A stretch of 64,000 bases of DNA, taken from NCBI GenBank assembly GCA_018268935.1, contig JAFDVS010000050.1, positions 1 to 64,000 of the forward strand, in the 5' to 3' direction. The DNA is from Acidobacteriota bacterium (GTDB lineage: Bacteria; Acidobacteriota; Terriglobia; Bryobacterales; Bryobacteraceae). Below are positions 52,557-61,696 of the stretch, piece after piece. The translations under genes were made by a program, and so were the position numbers. Under the pieces are notes generated by a model. It searched no databases, had not been told where the DNA came from, and worked only from the letters and a program-made list of their open reading frames with translations. Position 1 is the first letter of the stretch. Every line of letters begins with the position of its first letter.

Positions 52557-55259
52557 ATGTCTCCGCAACAACTAGATCGCTTGCGATCCATTCTTGCATC
52601 GTCGATACAGGTACCGGCTGAAAGCCGGCCTGCCTATTTGGCGTCCGAATGCGGGGACGACGAAGGCCTTCGATCGGAGCTGGAAGCGTTGCTTTCGCTC
52701 CACGAGTCCGCTGACAGCTTCTTGAGCCATTCCTTGCCCGAACTGCTGGACATCGAAGACGGCAAGGACACTGAGCTTCTGCCCGGAACTGTACTCAAGC
52801 AGCGATACCGGATCGAGCGCAGGATTGCCCAAACCAGTTTTGCCACGGTCTATCTGGCATCCGACGAGCTTCTCGGAAACATGCCCGTTGTCGTCAAGCG
52901 CCTGGATCAACTCTCCGATTCCTCTGTGCTGCTTGACGTGTTTGCATCGGAACTCCATGCACTCAGCAGCGCTCGCCACCCCAATATCGTTGGCATATCC
53001 GATGTCGGAACGCTGAGTGATGGCATACCGTTTCTCGTGCTGGAGTTCGTTCCCGGTTCCACTCTTCGGGAAGTCCTCCGAGCCGGCCGCGTCTCTCTGC
53101 CAAGAGCACGCTCGATCTTACGCGGTGTCGGAAGGGCGCTGATTGCCGCACACAAAGCCGATGTCTGGCACCTGGACATCAAGCCGGAAAACGTGATCGT
53201 CTTCACGACCAACTCCGGCGAGGAGGGGATCAAGCTCATTGATTTTGGCGTGGCCCGTTTGAAAAGCCTGCACACCCCCAAGCCCTTGCTCGGAGGGTCT
53301 CCGCGCTACATGGCTCCGGAGCAGGATGAAGACCCGAGCGCCTCCTGCGATATTTACGCCCTATCGCTCGTGGCGTTTGAGGTCTTCACTGGCCACCTTC
53401 CTTATGACAATCAGGGAATCCGGAACCAACTGCCGGCAGCATTAGGTCCTGTGGCCATTGACGCCATTGTCAAAGGGCTGGATCTTAACCCATCCAATCG
53501 ACCTCATGACCTCTCGGCATTCGTTGAGAAACTCGTGGTCGAGCCCCAGAGGCGTGCCTCCGGCACATACGCGGTGCTATCCGCAGTCGCGGCAATTGCT
53601 GCTGTCGGGGTGTTTGGTTACGACAGACTCGCCAGGAGCCCGCAGAGACATCAGTATTCGACACCGGTATCCATTCTTGTCTCTCCGGCCATCAAGCGCC
53701 AGCCGGCGTTCTCGCCTGACGGCCGCCAGCTTTACTTTGCATTTGGCGAAGTCGGCAGGCAGGACATTTACGCGCAGCTATCGGCAAATGGAAGCCCCGT
53801 GCCGGTGGTGAAGAGCCCGGCCGACGAGGGACGTCCACAGATTTCGCCCGATGGGAAATATCTCACCTTTATCAGGAAATCCCCTCGTCTGGAGTTCATT
53901 CGAAGAAATCTCAGCAACGGTGAGGAGGTCGTTCTTGCCGGCGGCAGAGCCATCGATACCTACTCATGGGGACCGGATGGAAACCGGATCGTGTTCGCGG
54001 AACTTTCAAATGGATTACATAGTTTGCAGGTATTGCAAGTCAACACGAAGGCCGTCACCGCAGTGCATCCTTCAGGTGCTTCCGACTGCGAACTCTCTCA
54101 TCCCAGCGTTTCTCCCGACGGCGAGGCGCTCGCCTTTACTTGCCGTTGGGCGCAGGGCTCGGACGACCTGTTTGTTTCGAAGATCGGTACAGACCTCATA
54201 CCGATTGGCCCCGCTCGTCGTTTGAGCCACCGCCAGGATAGGATAGTCAACGTCCAATGGGCGCCCGACAGCAAGAGCGTGTTTTATGTGGCCGGGCCTC
54301 TTGGGGCCGGGACGATTTGGAGAGCGGACCTATCCACCGGCGGCCATCCAGCGCAGATCTCCATTGCTGGACAATCGGTGGAATCGATCGCCATTCCCAG
54401 GCATGATTGGAAGCTGGCCTTCTCCCAGGACCTTTCCCAATCGAGCATCTGGGAATTTCCGCTGAACGGAACCGCCTCCCCACGGCAAGTCGTGACAAGC
54501 TCCACAGGCGTCGAGGAAGGCCGTTTGTCTCCTGACGGAACAATGCTGCTGTTTACCTCTGGACGATCCGGCGACCCGCAGATCTGGCTTGCCAGCCGGG
54601 ACGGATCCAACCAGCGGCAGTTGTCGAATTTCAATGCCGCCGATGATCTGACCGCCATTTGGTCCGCCGACTCCACCCAAGCCATCATCTCGGTTCGTTC
54701 CAAGGAACTTGGACAGCGCATCTATTCCACCCCAGTTCACCGCCCGGGCTCGCTCACCAGAGTTCTCGATGGAGGCATGGCCTGTAGCGTCTCGCGCGAT
54801 GGTCGATGGCTTTACATCGTGAAACCCCAAGGAAAGAAGCGCAGCATCTGGCGGACCGAGTACGCCAACGCTCAAACCACAGAGCTGATCGCCGAAGGCG
54901 GAGTGTTCGGCATGGAATCCTACGACGGCAAGTCCTTCTACTATGCGAAACAGGCAGCGAGCGAAGGGATTTGGCGGCAGCCATTGCCCCGAGGCCAAGC
55001 CGTGCGAGTCGTGGAACGGCTCCATCGCTGGAACCTTTTTGCGGTGGGCAAGCAGGGCATCTCCTACATCACACCGGTTTCGAATGCGGACTACCCGGCG
55101 CTGTTCTTCAAGGGCTTTCAACAAGAGGCCAAGCTGATGCTCGGATTCACCCATCAGGTTGGTTGGGGATTGAGCCTTTCCTCCGACGGGCAAACGGCCG
55201 TCTTCACTCAGGTAGTGCCTGGCGATTCCGGTATCACCTTGATCGATCGGTTTCGCTGA
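52557..55259 (+). CDS. Ser/Thr kinase-like protein with TolB-type propeller, atypical P-loop
   Basis: A 900-residue protein. The kinase-like domain (residues about 84-345) keeps Lys114 (VVVKRL), the catalytic loop His205-Leu-Asp207 (WHLDIKPEN) and Asp229-Phe-Gly (LIDFGVARL). The glycine loop reads IAQTSFATVYLA, with no glycine at all. The Arg before the catalytic Asp is Leu, so it is a non-RD kinase. A single membrane segment (about 345-365) is followed by a WD40/TolB-like propeller with repeated SPDG motifs. The start MSPQQLDRLRSIL is preferred. Its 3' end overlaps the convergent sigma factor gene by 52 bp. Activity may be altered. Confidence 0.85.
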   Translation: MSPQQLDRLRSILASSIQVPAESRPAYLASECGDDEGLRSELEALLSLHESADSFLSHSLPELLDIEDGKDTELLPGTVLKQRYRIERRIAQTSFATVYLASDELLGNMPVVVKRLDQLSDSSVLLDVFASELHALSSARHPNIVGISDVGTLSDGIPFLVLEFVPGSTLREVLRAGRVSLPRARSILRGVGRALIAAHKADVWHLDIKPENVIVFTTNSGEEGIKLIDFGVARLKSLHTPKPLLGGSPRYMAPEQDEDPSASCDIYALSLVAFEVFTGHLPYDNQGIRNQLPAALGPVAIDAIVKGLDLNPSNRPHDLSAFVEKLVVEPQRRASGTYAVLSAVAAIAAVGVFGYDRLARSPQRHQYSTPVSILVSPAIKRQPAFSPDGRQLYFAFGEVGRQDIYAQLSANGSPVPVVKSPADEGRPQISPDGKYLTFIRKSPRLEFIRRNLSNGEEVVLAGGRAIDTYSWGPDGNRIVFAELSNGLHSLQVLQVNTKAVTAVHPSGASDCELSHPSVSPDGEALAFTCRWAQGSDDLFVSKIGTDLIPIGPARRLSHRQDRIVNVQWAPDSKSVFYVAGPLGAGTIWRADLSTGGHPAQISIAGQSVESIAIPRHDWKLAFSQDLSQSSIWEFPLNGTASPRQVVTSSTGVEEGRLSPDGTMLLFTSGRSGDPQIWLASRDGSNQRQLSNFNAADDLTAIWSADSTQAIISVRSKELGQRIYSTPVHRPGSLTRVLDGGMACSVSRDGRWLYIVKPQGKKRSIWRTEYANAQTTELIAEGGVFGMESYDGKSFYYAKQAASEGIWRQPLPRGQAVRVVERLHRWNLFAVGKQGISYITPVSNADYPALFFKGFQQEAKLMLGFTHQVGWGLSLSSDGQTAVFTQVVPGDSGITLIDRFR

Positions 55260-55813
55260 TCGTCCACACGGCCATCCGGGCTTTTCCTTGGCGGAGCGTT
55301 CAGCGCGCGATAGAGCCAAAGCCTCGCGTGCAACCAGACTGCCTCGATGGTTCCATCGGAAACCCCGAGTTCATCGGCCGCCTCTTGGTTCGTGCACCCT
55401 CGGAAGAATTTCAACTCCACAACCGCCAATGCCCTTGGATCGAGCCTACCCAACTCTTCTAACGCCTCGTTCAAGGCAAGAAACGAATCCTCGTCGCGGA
55501 CAATGCTGTGGTCTGATTCGAAAAGCGGTACCTGAACCAGGCCGCCGCCACGCTTTTCCGCCCGGCGCCTTCGCCCATAATCCACCAGAACTTGCCGCAT
55601 CTGGTGCGCGGCAAGCGGCAAGAGAGCTTCGAGGTCAATATCCTTAAGGCGCCGCTTTCCGAAAAGACGCAGGAATGTTTCATGCGCTAGAGCAGTGCGT
55701 TGCAGAGTATGGTTTGCCCGTTCACTCCGAAGCAGGTGACCGGCAATCTCCTTCAGGTCGGCGTAGAAGTCGCTGATGGAATCCAGTTGCCGGGGCTCCG
55801 CGCCATCTTGCAT
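55208..55813 (-). CDS. ECF-type RNA polymerase sigma factor (X6/TIGR02999 type)
   Basis: A 201-residue sigma-70-like factor. Region 2 ends in AHQMRQVLVDYGRRRRAEKRGGG, the hallmark of the X6 group, and region 4 (ALNEALEELGRLDPRALAVVE, then NQEAADELGVSDGTIEAVW) has the helix-turn-helix. The start MQDGAEPRQLDSISDFY is preferred. In Acidobacteria and Planctomycetes such factors commonly lie next to Ser/Thr kinases, as here. The 3' ends of the two genes overlap by 52 bp. No anti-sigma factor is visible. Confidence 0.9.
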   Translation of the reverse strand: MQDGAEPRQLDSISDFYADLKEIAGHLLRSERANHTLQRTALAHETFLRLFGKRRLKDIDLEALLPLAAHQMRQVLVDYGRRRRAEKRGGGLVQVPLFESDHSIVRDEDSFLALNEALEELGRLDPRALAVVELKFFRGCTNQEAADELGVSDGTIEAVWLHARLWLYRALNAPPRKSPDGRVDDQRNRSIKVIPESPGTT

Positions 55814-56047
55814 CCAAACATGGTACACCACCAAAACCCTGTGCGGGCGCCGCCGTTGTTACTGAACCGGTTCACGCCACCGACGCCCAAAAGAAATATT
55901 TGGGTCTTGTGCTGAGTTTTGCGCTTTAGCACATGAACGGAAAATTTTGACCAACTTAGGCAGAATCGCAGTGCCTGTGTCTGTTGCACTCACTGGCGTA
56001 TGGATATCGATAAATCGTAAGGGAATCTTCAAGTCAGGAGTACTTTG

Positions 56048-58237
56048 ATGTTTCTGTCACGCACTTCCCAATTCCTCATACTATCTCTTGCTGTGTCAGC
56101 CTTCGCGAACGCGCAGCCAAATGGACTTGTTTGCTACGCGTTTAGAGGAACTGTCACGACTGCTAATGGTGTCGGGTTGGGCGCCAGATTTGACCCCCAC
56201 AATCCATTTATCTCCGCAAGCCTCCAGACGCTATCCGTGGGAGACCGCCTGTACGGGCGCTACGTCTACAATCCGAACCTCACCCCGACACGAGGTCCTT
56301 ATGGAGATTTCATTTTCACGCCCCGGAGCAGCGGAGGGAGCCTAACCTTTTCTATTGAAGGAAAGGCTGATTCAAAACCTGTAATGGACGAACAGTTTGG
56401 TGGGGTGTATACCTCATTGGTGAAGGTGCCACCAACTTTGGGGTCAGATTATTGGTCGGCTCAGTCGTACGTCGAGTTCGCACCTCAACCCATTCAGATA
56501 CCTGCGGACCCCTACTGGAAGATTTCGTTTTCATCGACTCCTAAGACAGGTGGAAATTCGTTCTTTGGAGAGCCCTCTTCCACTGGCAGTCTGGCAGCAC
56601 TTTTAGATTTGGACGTGCCGGGTGACTTTATGTACTTTGCCGCAGATGTGTCTGTTTCAAAGTGTATAGACTTCAAAGACCCGGTGTCCCTCTATGGCAG
56701 TCCGTCGTTGTTAGAAGGTGCAAAGATCAAGAATGATATCGACCTTCTTGCTAGCTCAGGTCGATCAGTTGACGGGATCGCCGCTGATGGTGTCAGCCAA
56801 GTAGTAGTAAGCGCTGTGGTTGAGCAAGCCAACCAGCTCTACTCGGTAACCGTTCTGAACGACGTGCTCCAGAAAGGGGCTACTGTCGACTATGGTGGAG
56901 TTGCCGCAATCTCGGGACCCCCAGAGCAATCGACCAACCTGCCCGCTGTTGCATCCACGTTGACTGACCTTCGATCAGTAACCACGAGTAGCGGCCCGCG
57001 TTTACTGTTTGTATATCGCGCACCTGTCGATTTCCCCACAGTGTCTTCGCCATATGGAGGTCAAGCGAAAAGGATGGTGTCGATTCGAGTGGAACGAGTA
57101 GTGAATGGTGTTCCTCTGCTGGTTGCGGAACGATCCCTGACGATCGTGAGGGCCCCGACAATGCTCATCCACGGAATTTGGTCAGAGCCCACCTACGGTT
57201 TTGGCGAGTCTGGACTCGTTGGGAAGAACGCCCCTCCTGAATTGACTATGAATGAGCTTCGTTACGACGGCAATGTGACAGTTCGCAATCTCAGTCCAGA
57301 CTATGGCCGCGCCTACTGCCATCCATTCAAATCGGCGACGGAGTGCGCCGAAGACCGCACCGCATTCGCAGAACGCGTGAGGACCAGCATCAAAAGTAAC
57401 TCCTTTGCATTTGATCGCAACGCCAAGGCAGTTCTGCCTAAGATTGTTGAGTCAATCAACGCTTTTAGATCTGGTCGCAATGCTTTACAACTTCCGGTTG
57501 CCGCGGCTCAAGCAGACATAGTCGCCCACAGTATGGGCGGCCTGGTAACCAGATCATTGCCCTTTCAAGCTACATATTTCGACGAGCCGTCATTCAGAAG
57601 AGGGCGAGTACATAAACTCATTACTATCTCCACGCCACATCTAGGGTCTCCTACCACCATACAGCTACATAGCAACTTGAATACGTGTGTTCGCTATTTC
57701 AACGCAATGTTGGGGGCCGTAGCGATAGAATCGGCAGAGGTTGATGGGGGACCAAGAGAAGTAGGTGGGAGTTGGGCCCTACAGGGGGATACTTCGAGTG
57801 GATTTCTGAGTGCTGAACTTCGCATCGTTCGCCAAGCAGTGCCTATACCCACGGCTCTTATCTACGGGCAGATGGGATTAGGTCAATTGGCCGGACTGGA
57901 TTCCAGCATTGGAGCAAGCACTCTGAGGAAAATCTGTGGTGATGAAACGCCCTACGGATCAACGGATCCGATGGCGGTGAATCTCACCTCACGTCGGTAC
58001 AAGCTGACTTTCAACAATGAAGAAAGTGATGCATCTGTATCAGTATTGAGTTCCACGAATGGGCGTATCAGCGATGGCTACATCTTAGGCGCGGTTCACT
58101 CGAAAGGGATGGTCGAACTGGGCTTTGGACCGCCGCATGTGACCCAGGAAGCCAGCGGCATCCGATCTCTTGTCTTGGCATTGCTTGGTACCAATGTCAC
58201 ACTGACAAGCGTTTTCCGCCCCGATCTCCGTCAATAG
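56048..58237 (+). CDS. Secreted protein with lipase-like alpha/beta-hydrolase domain
   Basis: A 729-residue protein with a signal peptide (FLILSLAVSAFANA). The first 370 residues form a beta-rich region. A hydrolase domain then begins at MLIHGIWSEPTYGFGESG (oxyanion loop). The nucleophile is Ser495 in VAHSMGGLVTRS, the PGAP1/lipase-type elbow, and a His candidate is in ISTPHLGSP or LGAVHSKGMVE. The start is supported by CAGGAG. The base composition is noticeably less GC-rich than the core genes. It is followed by a dockerin protein 8 bp downstream, so the three genes to 59756 probably form one operon. Confidence 0.78.
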   Translation: MFLSRTSQFLILSLAVSAFANAQPNGLVCYAFRGTVTTANGVGLGARFDPHNPFISASLQTLSVGDRLYGRYVYNPNLTPTRGPYGDFIFTPRSSGGSLTFSIEGKADSKPVMDEQFGGVYTSLVKVPPTLGSDYWSAQSYVEFAPQPIQIPADPYWKISFSSTPKTGGNSFFGEPSSTGSLAALLDLDVPGDFMYFAADVSVSKCIDFKDPVSLYGSPSLLEGAKIKNDIDLLASSGRSVDGIAADGVSQVVVSAVVEQANQLYSVTVLNDVLQKGATVDYGGVAAISGPPEQSTNLPAVASTLTDLRSVTTSSGPRLLFVYRAPVDFPTVSSPYGGQAKRMVSIRVERVVNGVPLLVAERSLTIVRAPTMLIHGIWSEPTYGFGESGLVGKNAPPELTMNELRYDGNVTVRNLSPDYGRAYCHPFKSATECAEDRTAFAERVRTSIKSNSFAFDRNAKAVLPKIVESINAFRSGRNALQLPVAAAQADIVAHSMGGLVTRSLPFQATYFDEPSFRRGRVHKLITISTPHLGSPTTIQLHSNLNTCVRYFNAMLGAVAIESAEVDGGPREVGGSWALQGDTSSGFLSAELRIVRQAVPIPTALIYGQMGLGQLAGLDSSIGASTLRKICGDETPYGSTDPMAVNLTSRRYKLTFNNEESDASVSVLSSTNGRISDGYILGAVHSKGMVELGFGPPHVTQEASGIRSLVLALLGTNVTLTSVFRPDLRQ

Positions 58238-58245
58238 GTAGAAAT

Positions 58246-59124
58246 GTGAATCTAATGATAAAACTTCGGTTGAACCTGGTGGGCATCTCGCTAGTCCTCT
58301 GCGTAGGCGCGGCCTTCGCCCAGATACCCACAGTCAGCATTTCCAGTCCCCTTCCTGGAACCGTGCTTACCCCTGGGCAGATCGTTACTATCAGCGTGCA
58401 GAGTAGCCCTCAAGGAGCGTTTCAGCTTATTAGCGTAGTTGGGCAAAGTCCACTTGGTATTTTCAATGCAAATGGGCAGGACTCGCCCAACTTTAGTCTC
58501 ACTGTGCCGCGCACGATAAGTGCCGGAACTTATGGCCTGACTGCTGTTGCAGTGGATCGCGATGGGAACCGCCTTATGTCGCGACCCGTGATCGTGCGGA
58601 TAGAAAGTGCAAGTCCTGCGCCGACAATGTTGTTTAGCGATCTTAAGTACATCGACTTTACGTATGTTGGACAGACTTTCCCGCTTTTTGCCAGCGTTCG
58701 TGAATCGGATGACTTTGATGTCTCGAAGTCGCCAGAATTGCGCTGGGAAGTATTTGCGAGTCCCGCAACGGTCCGAGGAGCAAGAGTCGAAGCATTACCT
58801 CCAGTGCCAATTCCCTCAAACGTGGCCGTTGTCACGCCTGGAGGCGTCGCGATTGCTCGCCAAAGTGGTTTGGCAGTAATTAGGGGAACCTATCGCGGAG
58901 CTAGTGTCTTGATTCCCATAAGCGTAGTGGCATCTCGCCGGGGAGACCTGGATGGCGACGGCGATGTTGACAGCGATGATCTTGGAAAAATACTGGACAG
59001 TGTAGGCGTGACGCCTAGTGGCACGTGGGACGCTAGAGACCTGAATGCTGATGGCAAGATCAACGCCTTGGACACACGGATCTTGACGACACTTTGCTCG
59101 CGCCTTCGTTGTGCGACCTTCTAA
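58246..59124 (+). CDS. Secreted protein with C-terminal dockerin-like domain
   Basis: A 292-residue protein with a signal peptide (LNLVGISLVLCVGAAFA), an Ig-like beta domain (residues about 28-125, PTVSISSPLPGTVLTPGQ), a second beta region, and a C-terminal pair of calcium loops. The first loop is GDLDGDGDVDSDDLGKIL (from about residue 233), the second is DLNADGKINALDTRILTTLC. This is the dockerin type I pattern. The start is GTG 58246 or ATG 58255. The next gene encodes a cohesin-like domain with a PEP-CTERM anchor, its likely partner. Confidence 0.8.
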   Translation: MNLMIKLRLNLVGISLVLCVGAAFAQIPTVSISSPLPGTVLTPGQIVTISVQSSPQGAFQLISVVGQSPLGIFNANGQDSPNFSLTVPRTISAGTYGLTAVAVDRDGNRLMSRPVIVRIESASPAPTMLFSDLKYIDFTYVGQTFPLFASVRESDDFDVSKSPELRWEVFASPATVRGARVEALPPVPIPSNVAVVTPGGVAIARQSGLAVIRGTYRGASVLIPISVVASRRGDLDGDGDVDSDDLGKILDSVGVTPSGTWDARDLNADGKINALDTRILTTLCSRLRCATF

Positions 59125-59147
59125 TACGCTTGCCAGAAAGGACCGTT

Positions 59148-59756
59148 TTGCGACTACTCTCACTGTTATCGCTTCATGCCCTCTTCCTAGGTTCTGTGAA
59201 TGCGGCCACGGTATTCATTTCACCGACCGATCAGAATGTAACCCTTGCTTCTTCGGTGGCGGTAGAGGTCAATGTATCTGGTTTGGGAAGCGGCGGCGTC
59301 CCTTCCTTGGGTGTCTATGACCTTACGGTAAGTTACGATCCCGCCCTGTTGTCCTTCTCTTCCGTCGTTTGGGGGAGCGGTCTTGACATTCTTGGGCTAG
59401 GTTCATTTCAGAGCGCGACGCCAGGAGTGGGAGGCATTAATCTATTCGAGCTTTCCTTTGATCTGGCTGACGACTTGAACAATCTACAACCTGACGCATT
59501 CCGCCTTTTCACGCTCAATTTTTCCAGCCTCGCGGCGGGAACCACCGCTATTGGCATCACCGCTAATGCCATCGGGGATGCAGATGGAGTGGAGCTTCCA
59601 ATGACGCTGATCGACGGCTCCGTAACCGTCAGTACCGAGAGTCCCACCGTACCTGAGCCCGCAACCGCCGTGCACGTAGTTCTCGCACTCGCCGTGGTTT
59701 GGTGCCTATCGAGGAACTATGGATGTCGTCGTCCCGGGCGACCGAATCTGACGTAA
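59148..59756 (+). CDS. Cohesin-like domain protein with PEP-CTERM sorting signal
   Basis: A 202-residue protein; the TTG start at 59148 has AAAGGA five bases upstream. A signal peptide (SLLSLHALFLGSVNA) is followed by a cohesin-like domain: VFISPTDQNVTLASSVAVEV, then VYDLTVSYDPALLSFSSV, then FTLNFSSLAAGTTAIGI. The C-terminus is VPEPATAVHVVLALAVVW with a basic cluster, a PEP-CTERM signal. It would present the cohesin at the cell surface. The preceding gene encodes a dockerin-like protein. Confidence 0.8.
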   Translation: MRLLSLLSLHALFLGSVNAATVFISPTDQNVTLASSVAVEVNVSGLGSGGVPSLGVYDLTVSYDPALLSFSSVVWGSGLDILGLGSFQSATPGVGGINLFELSFDLADDLNNLQPDAFRLFTLNFSSLAAGTTAIGITANAIGDADGVELPMTLIDGSVTVSTESPTVPEPATAVHVVLALAVVWCLSRNYGCRRPGRPNLT

Positions 59757-60388
59757 GCGCGTCAAATAGGCACCCTGCGACCCGCCAAATCACGAACACT
59801 TCGCCGCCGCTACCGAGGCATAGCGTTGCGCTGTAGTAAGTTGCCGGTCCAGATGGGCTGGCAGCGCTCCGGCAAGCATCGCAAAAACACCTGCCCATTG
59901 GAGTACTGACTCAAGTCCTCGAACACTGAGAGCTTAAGCCCGGTCTATCTCGGGGTGCCTCTGAAAATCGGCTTAGGGGCACATCTTGAAAAGGGATCTT
60001 TGTGTCCTGTTCTGCGTGGCACGTTCGAATCCACCGAAAGGAGAACTAACCGCTAACCTTGTGAGGATATGGCCAACTCTTGTAACATCACGCATTCCCA
60101 CCTGATAGCAATGTATCCCTTCCCCTTGCCAACCACTCTGCCAAGCGTCCGAATCGGCCTCTTCAGACAAGGCATCGGTCCGCGATAACCGACATTAAAA
60201 AGAAAAGGCAATACCATATCCAAAGAAACTTCATTCGTGCCTATCCGCGGCCCTCGATCACGCTCCACGTAAATTTAACAAACCCCACCTAACCCCAAGC
60301 ATTCCCAACAAAATCCCAACCTCACGCAGCAAATCAGCCCCCATTTCCCCCCACGCCCATCCTCTACACTCAAACCAGAGCAAACCCT
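59757..60388. other. Intergenic region without recognisable genes
   Basis: About 630 bp after the cohesin gene. Open frames are short, without ribosome sites or known motifs. A T-arm-like GTTCGAATCC at about 60012-60021 has no matching stems, so no tRNA is called. The stretch 60270-60388 is unusually rich in C and A and leads into the next gene. Confidence 0.4.
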
Positions 60389-61141
60389 ATGTCCCTCACC
60401 CGATCCGAGCAATCCCGCATCAATGGCGCGAAGTCCAGGGGCAGCATCACCCCCGAAGGCAAGGCCCGTTCCGCCCTCAACCGCACGACTCATGGGATGT
60501 ACTCTCCCAGAGTCGTCCTGGAAACCGAATCCAAGGAAATCTTCCAATCCTTCGCCGCTCTCTACCACGATCTCTTCCAGCCCCAGGACCAGTTCGAGTC
60601 CGACCTCGTGGAGAGCCTCGTTCACGCCCGCTGGAAGATTCGCCGCCTCGAAGCCGCGCATTCCGCCGAAATAAATCTCACAATCACTGAAAATAAAAAA
60701 GAATTCATCGAAAAATACGACCCCAGAATTTCCCCCGACCAGCTCCAGGCCCTGGCCTATCGCCTCAGCGCCAAGAACCTCGAAACCCTCGACAAGCACC
60801 TCGACCGCCAGGAGCGTCTCTTCTCCCGCACCTACCGCAATCTTGCCAAGCACCGCCGCAACCAACCCATCCCGTCCATCGAAGACCTCCAGGACCTCGA
60901 ACAACCCATCCCCTCCAACACGCAAAACGGCGCAGGACCAGCCACAGCAAACCCCTGCCCAACCCGCAAAGCCGGCCAAGCGCAAAGTCGACCCGTTGAA
61001 CCCCTTCGCCGATTGGCCCGAAGAGGTCATCTTCATCATCAATCGCTACCCCGAAATCCGTTTGGCCATGATCGAAGCCCTCGACAAGGAGGTCAAGCGC
61101 GGCACCTTCGTCTAAACCCCCAACCCGGCAAGGATGTGTGA
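60389..61141 (+). CDS. Conserved hypothetical protein, probably frameshifted near its end
   Basis: A 250-residue open frame beginning RSEQSRINGAKSRGSITPEG, a pattern I know from families of hypothetical proteins that are repeated in acidobacterial genomes. A helical, charged middle follows (residues about 45-165). After about residue 182 the frame becomes Arg/Pro-rich and implausible. The +1 frame instead continues sensibly: KRKVDPLNPFADWPEEVIFI, then NRYPEIRLAMIEALDKE, ending at 61115. A single-base change near 60925-60940 would explain this. Function unknown. Confidence 0.6.
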   Translation: MSLTRSEQSRINGAKSRGSITPEGKARSALNRTTHGMYSPRVVLETESKEIFQSFAALYHDLFQPQDQFESDLVESLVHARWKIRRLEAAHSAEINLTITENKKEFIEKYDPRISPDQLQALAYRLSAKNLETLDKHLDRQERLFSRTYRNLAKHRRNQPIPSIEDLQDLEQPIPSNTQNGAGPATANPCPTRKAGQAQSRPVEPLRRLARRGHLHHQSLPRNPFGHDRSPRQGGQARHLRLNPQPGKDV

Positions 61142-61388
61142 AATCTCCCAACACCTTCCCGTCCCCTGGGTGAGCAAACCCACGCACAAACCCTCAATAA
61201 GCAGCTAACTGGATATAAACAAACACCTTGCGGAATTGGAACCTCGCATGCAATCCCTATGCACTCGAAGGGGATCGCTAGAAGCGCAAAGGGCACGCTC
61301 CGCGCCGCCAGTACCGAAGGAACACGCGGCTGTCTCATAGCGCGGGCGGGCTCCGTTTTGCGCGGGTTCTTTAGAAGAGGAGGCATAC

Positions 61389-61696
61389 GTGGCTAACAAA
61401 CAGGAAACCCAACACAACATTCATGATTACGCCGGCGGCTGGATCACCGAGCGCACCGGCACCGAAGTCCCTGGCTTTCTCAAGTTCGCCTATGTCGGCG
61501 TCGCCATCGGCACTGTTTCATACCTCATCCTTTATATGACCGGCGAAACCACGCACAGCGAGCGTGGCTCCATCGTCGAGCAGTTCAACCGCGCCACGGA
61601 AAATTCGCCCAGTCTCATTTATATGGTGGCCGCCATGGCCGCCGTCTTCTTCCTAGCCGTCATCCTCTTCGCGTTTCGCAACACGGAAGGCGAATA

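Noticed and set aside
55886..55933. Two small hairpins between the sigma factor and lipase genes
   Set aside because: Stems of 6 bp without a T-run or conserved box; too weak to call a terminator or operator.
60005..60040. Possible tRNA T-arm (GTTCGAATCC)
   Set aside because: The flanking bases do not pair into a 5-bp stem and no acceptor or anticodon stem can be drawn around it.
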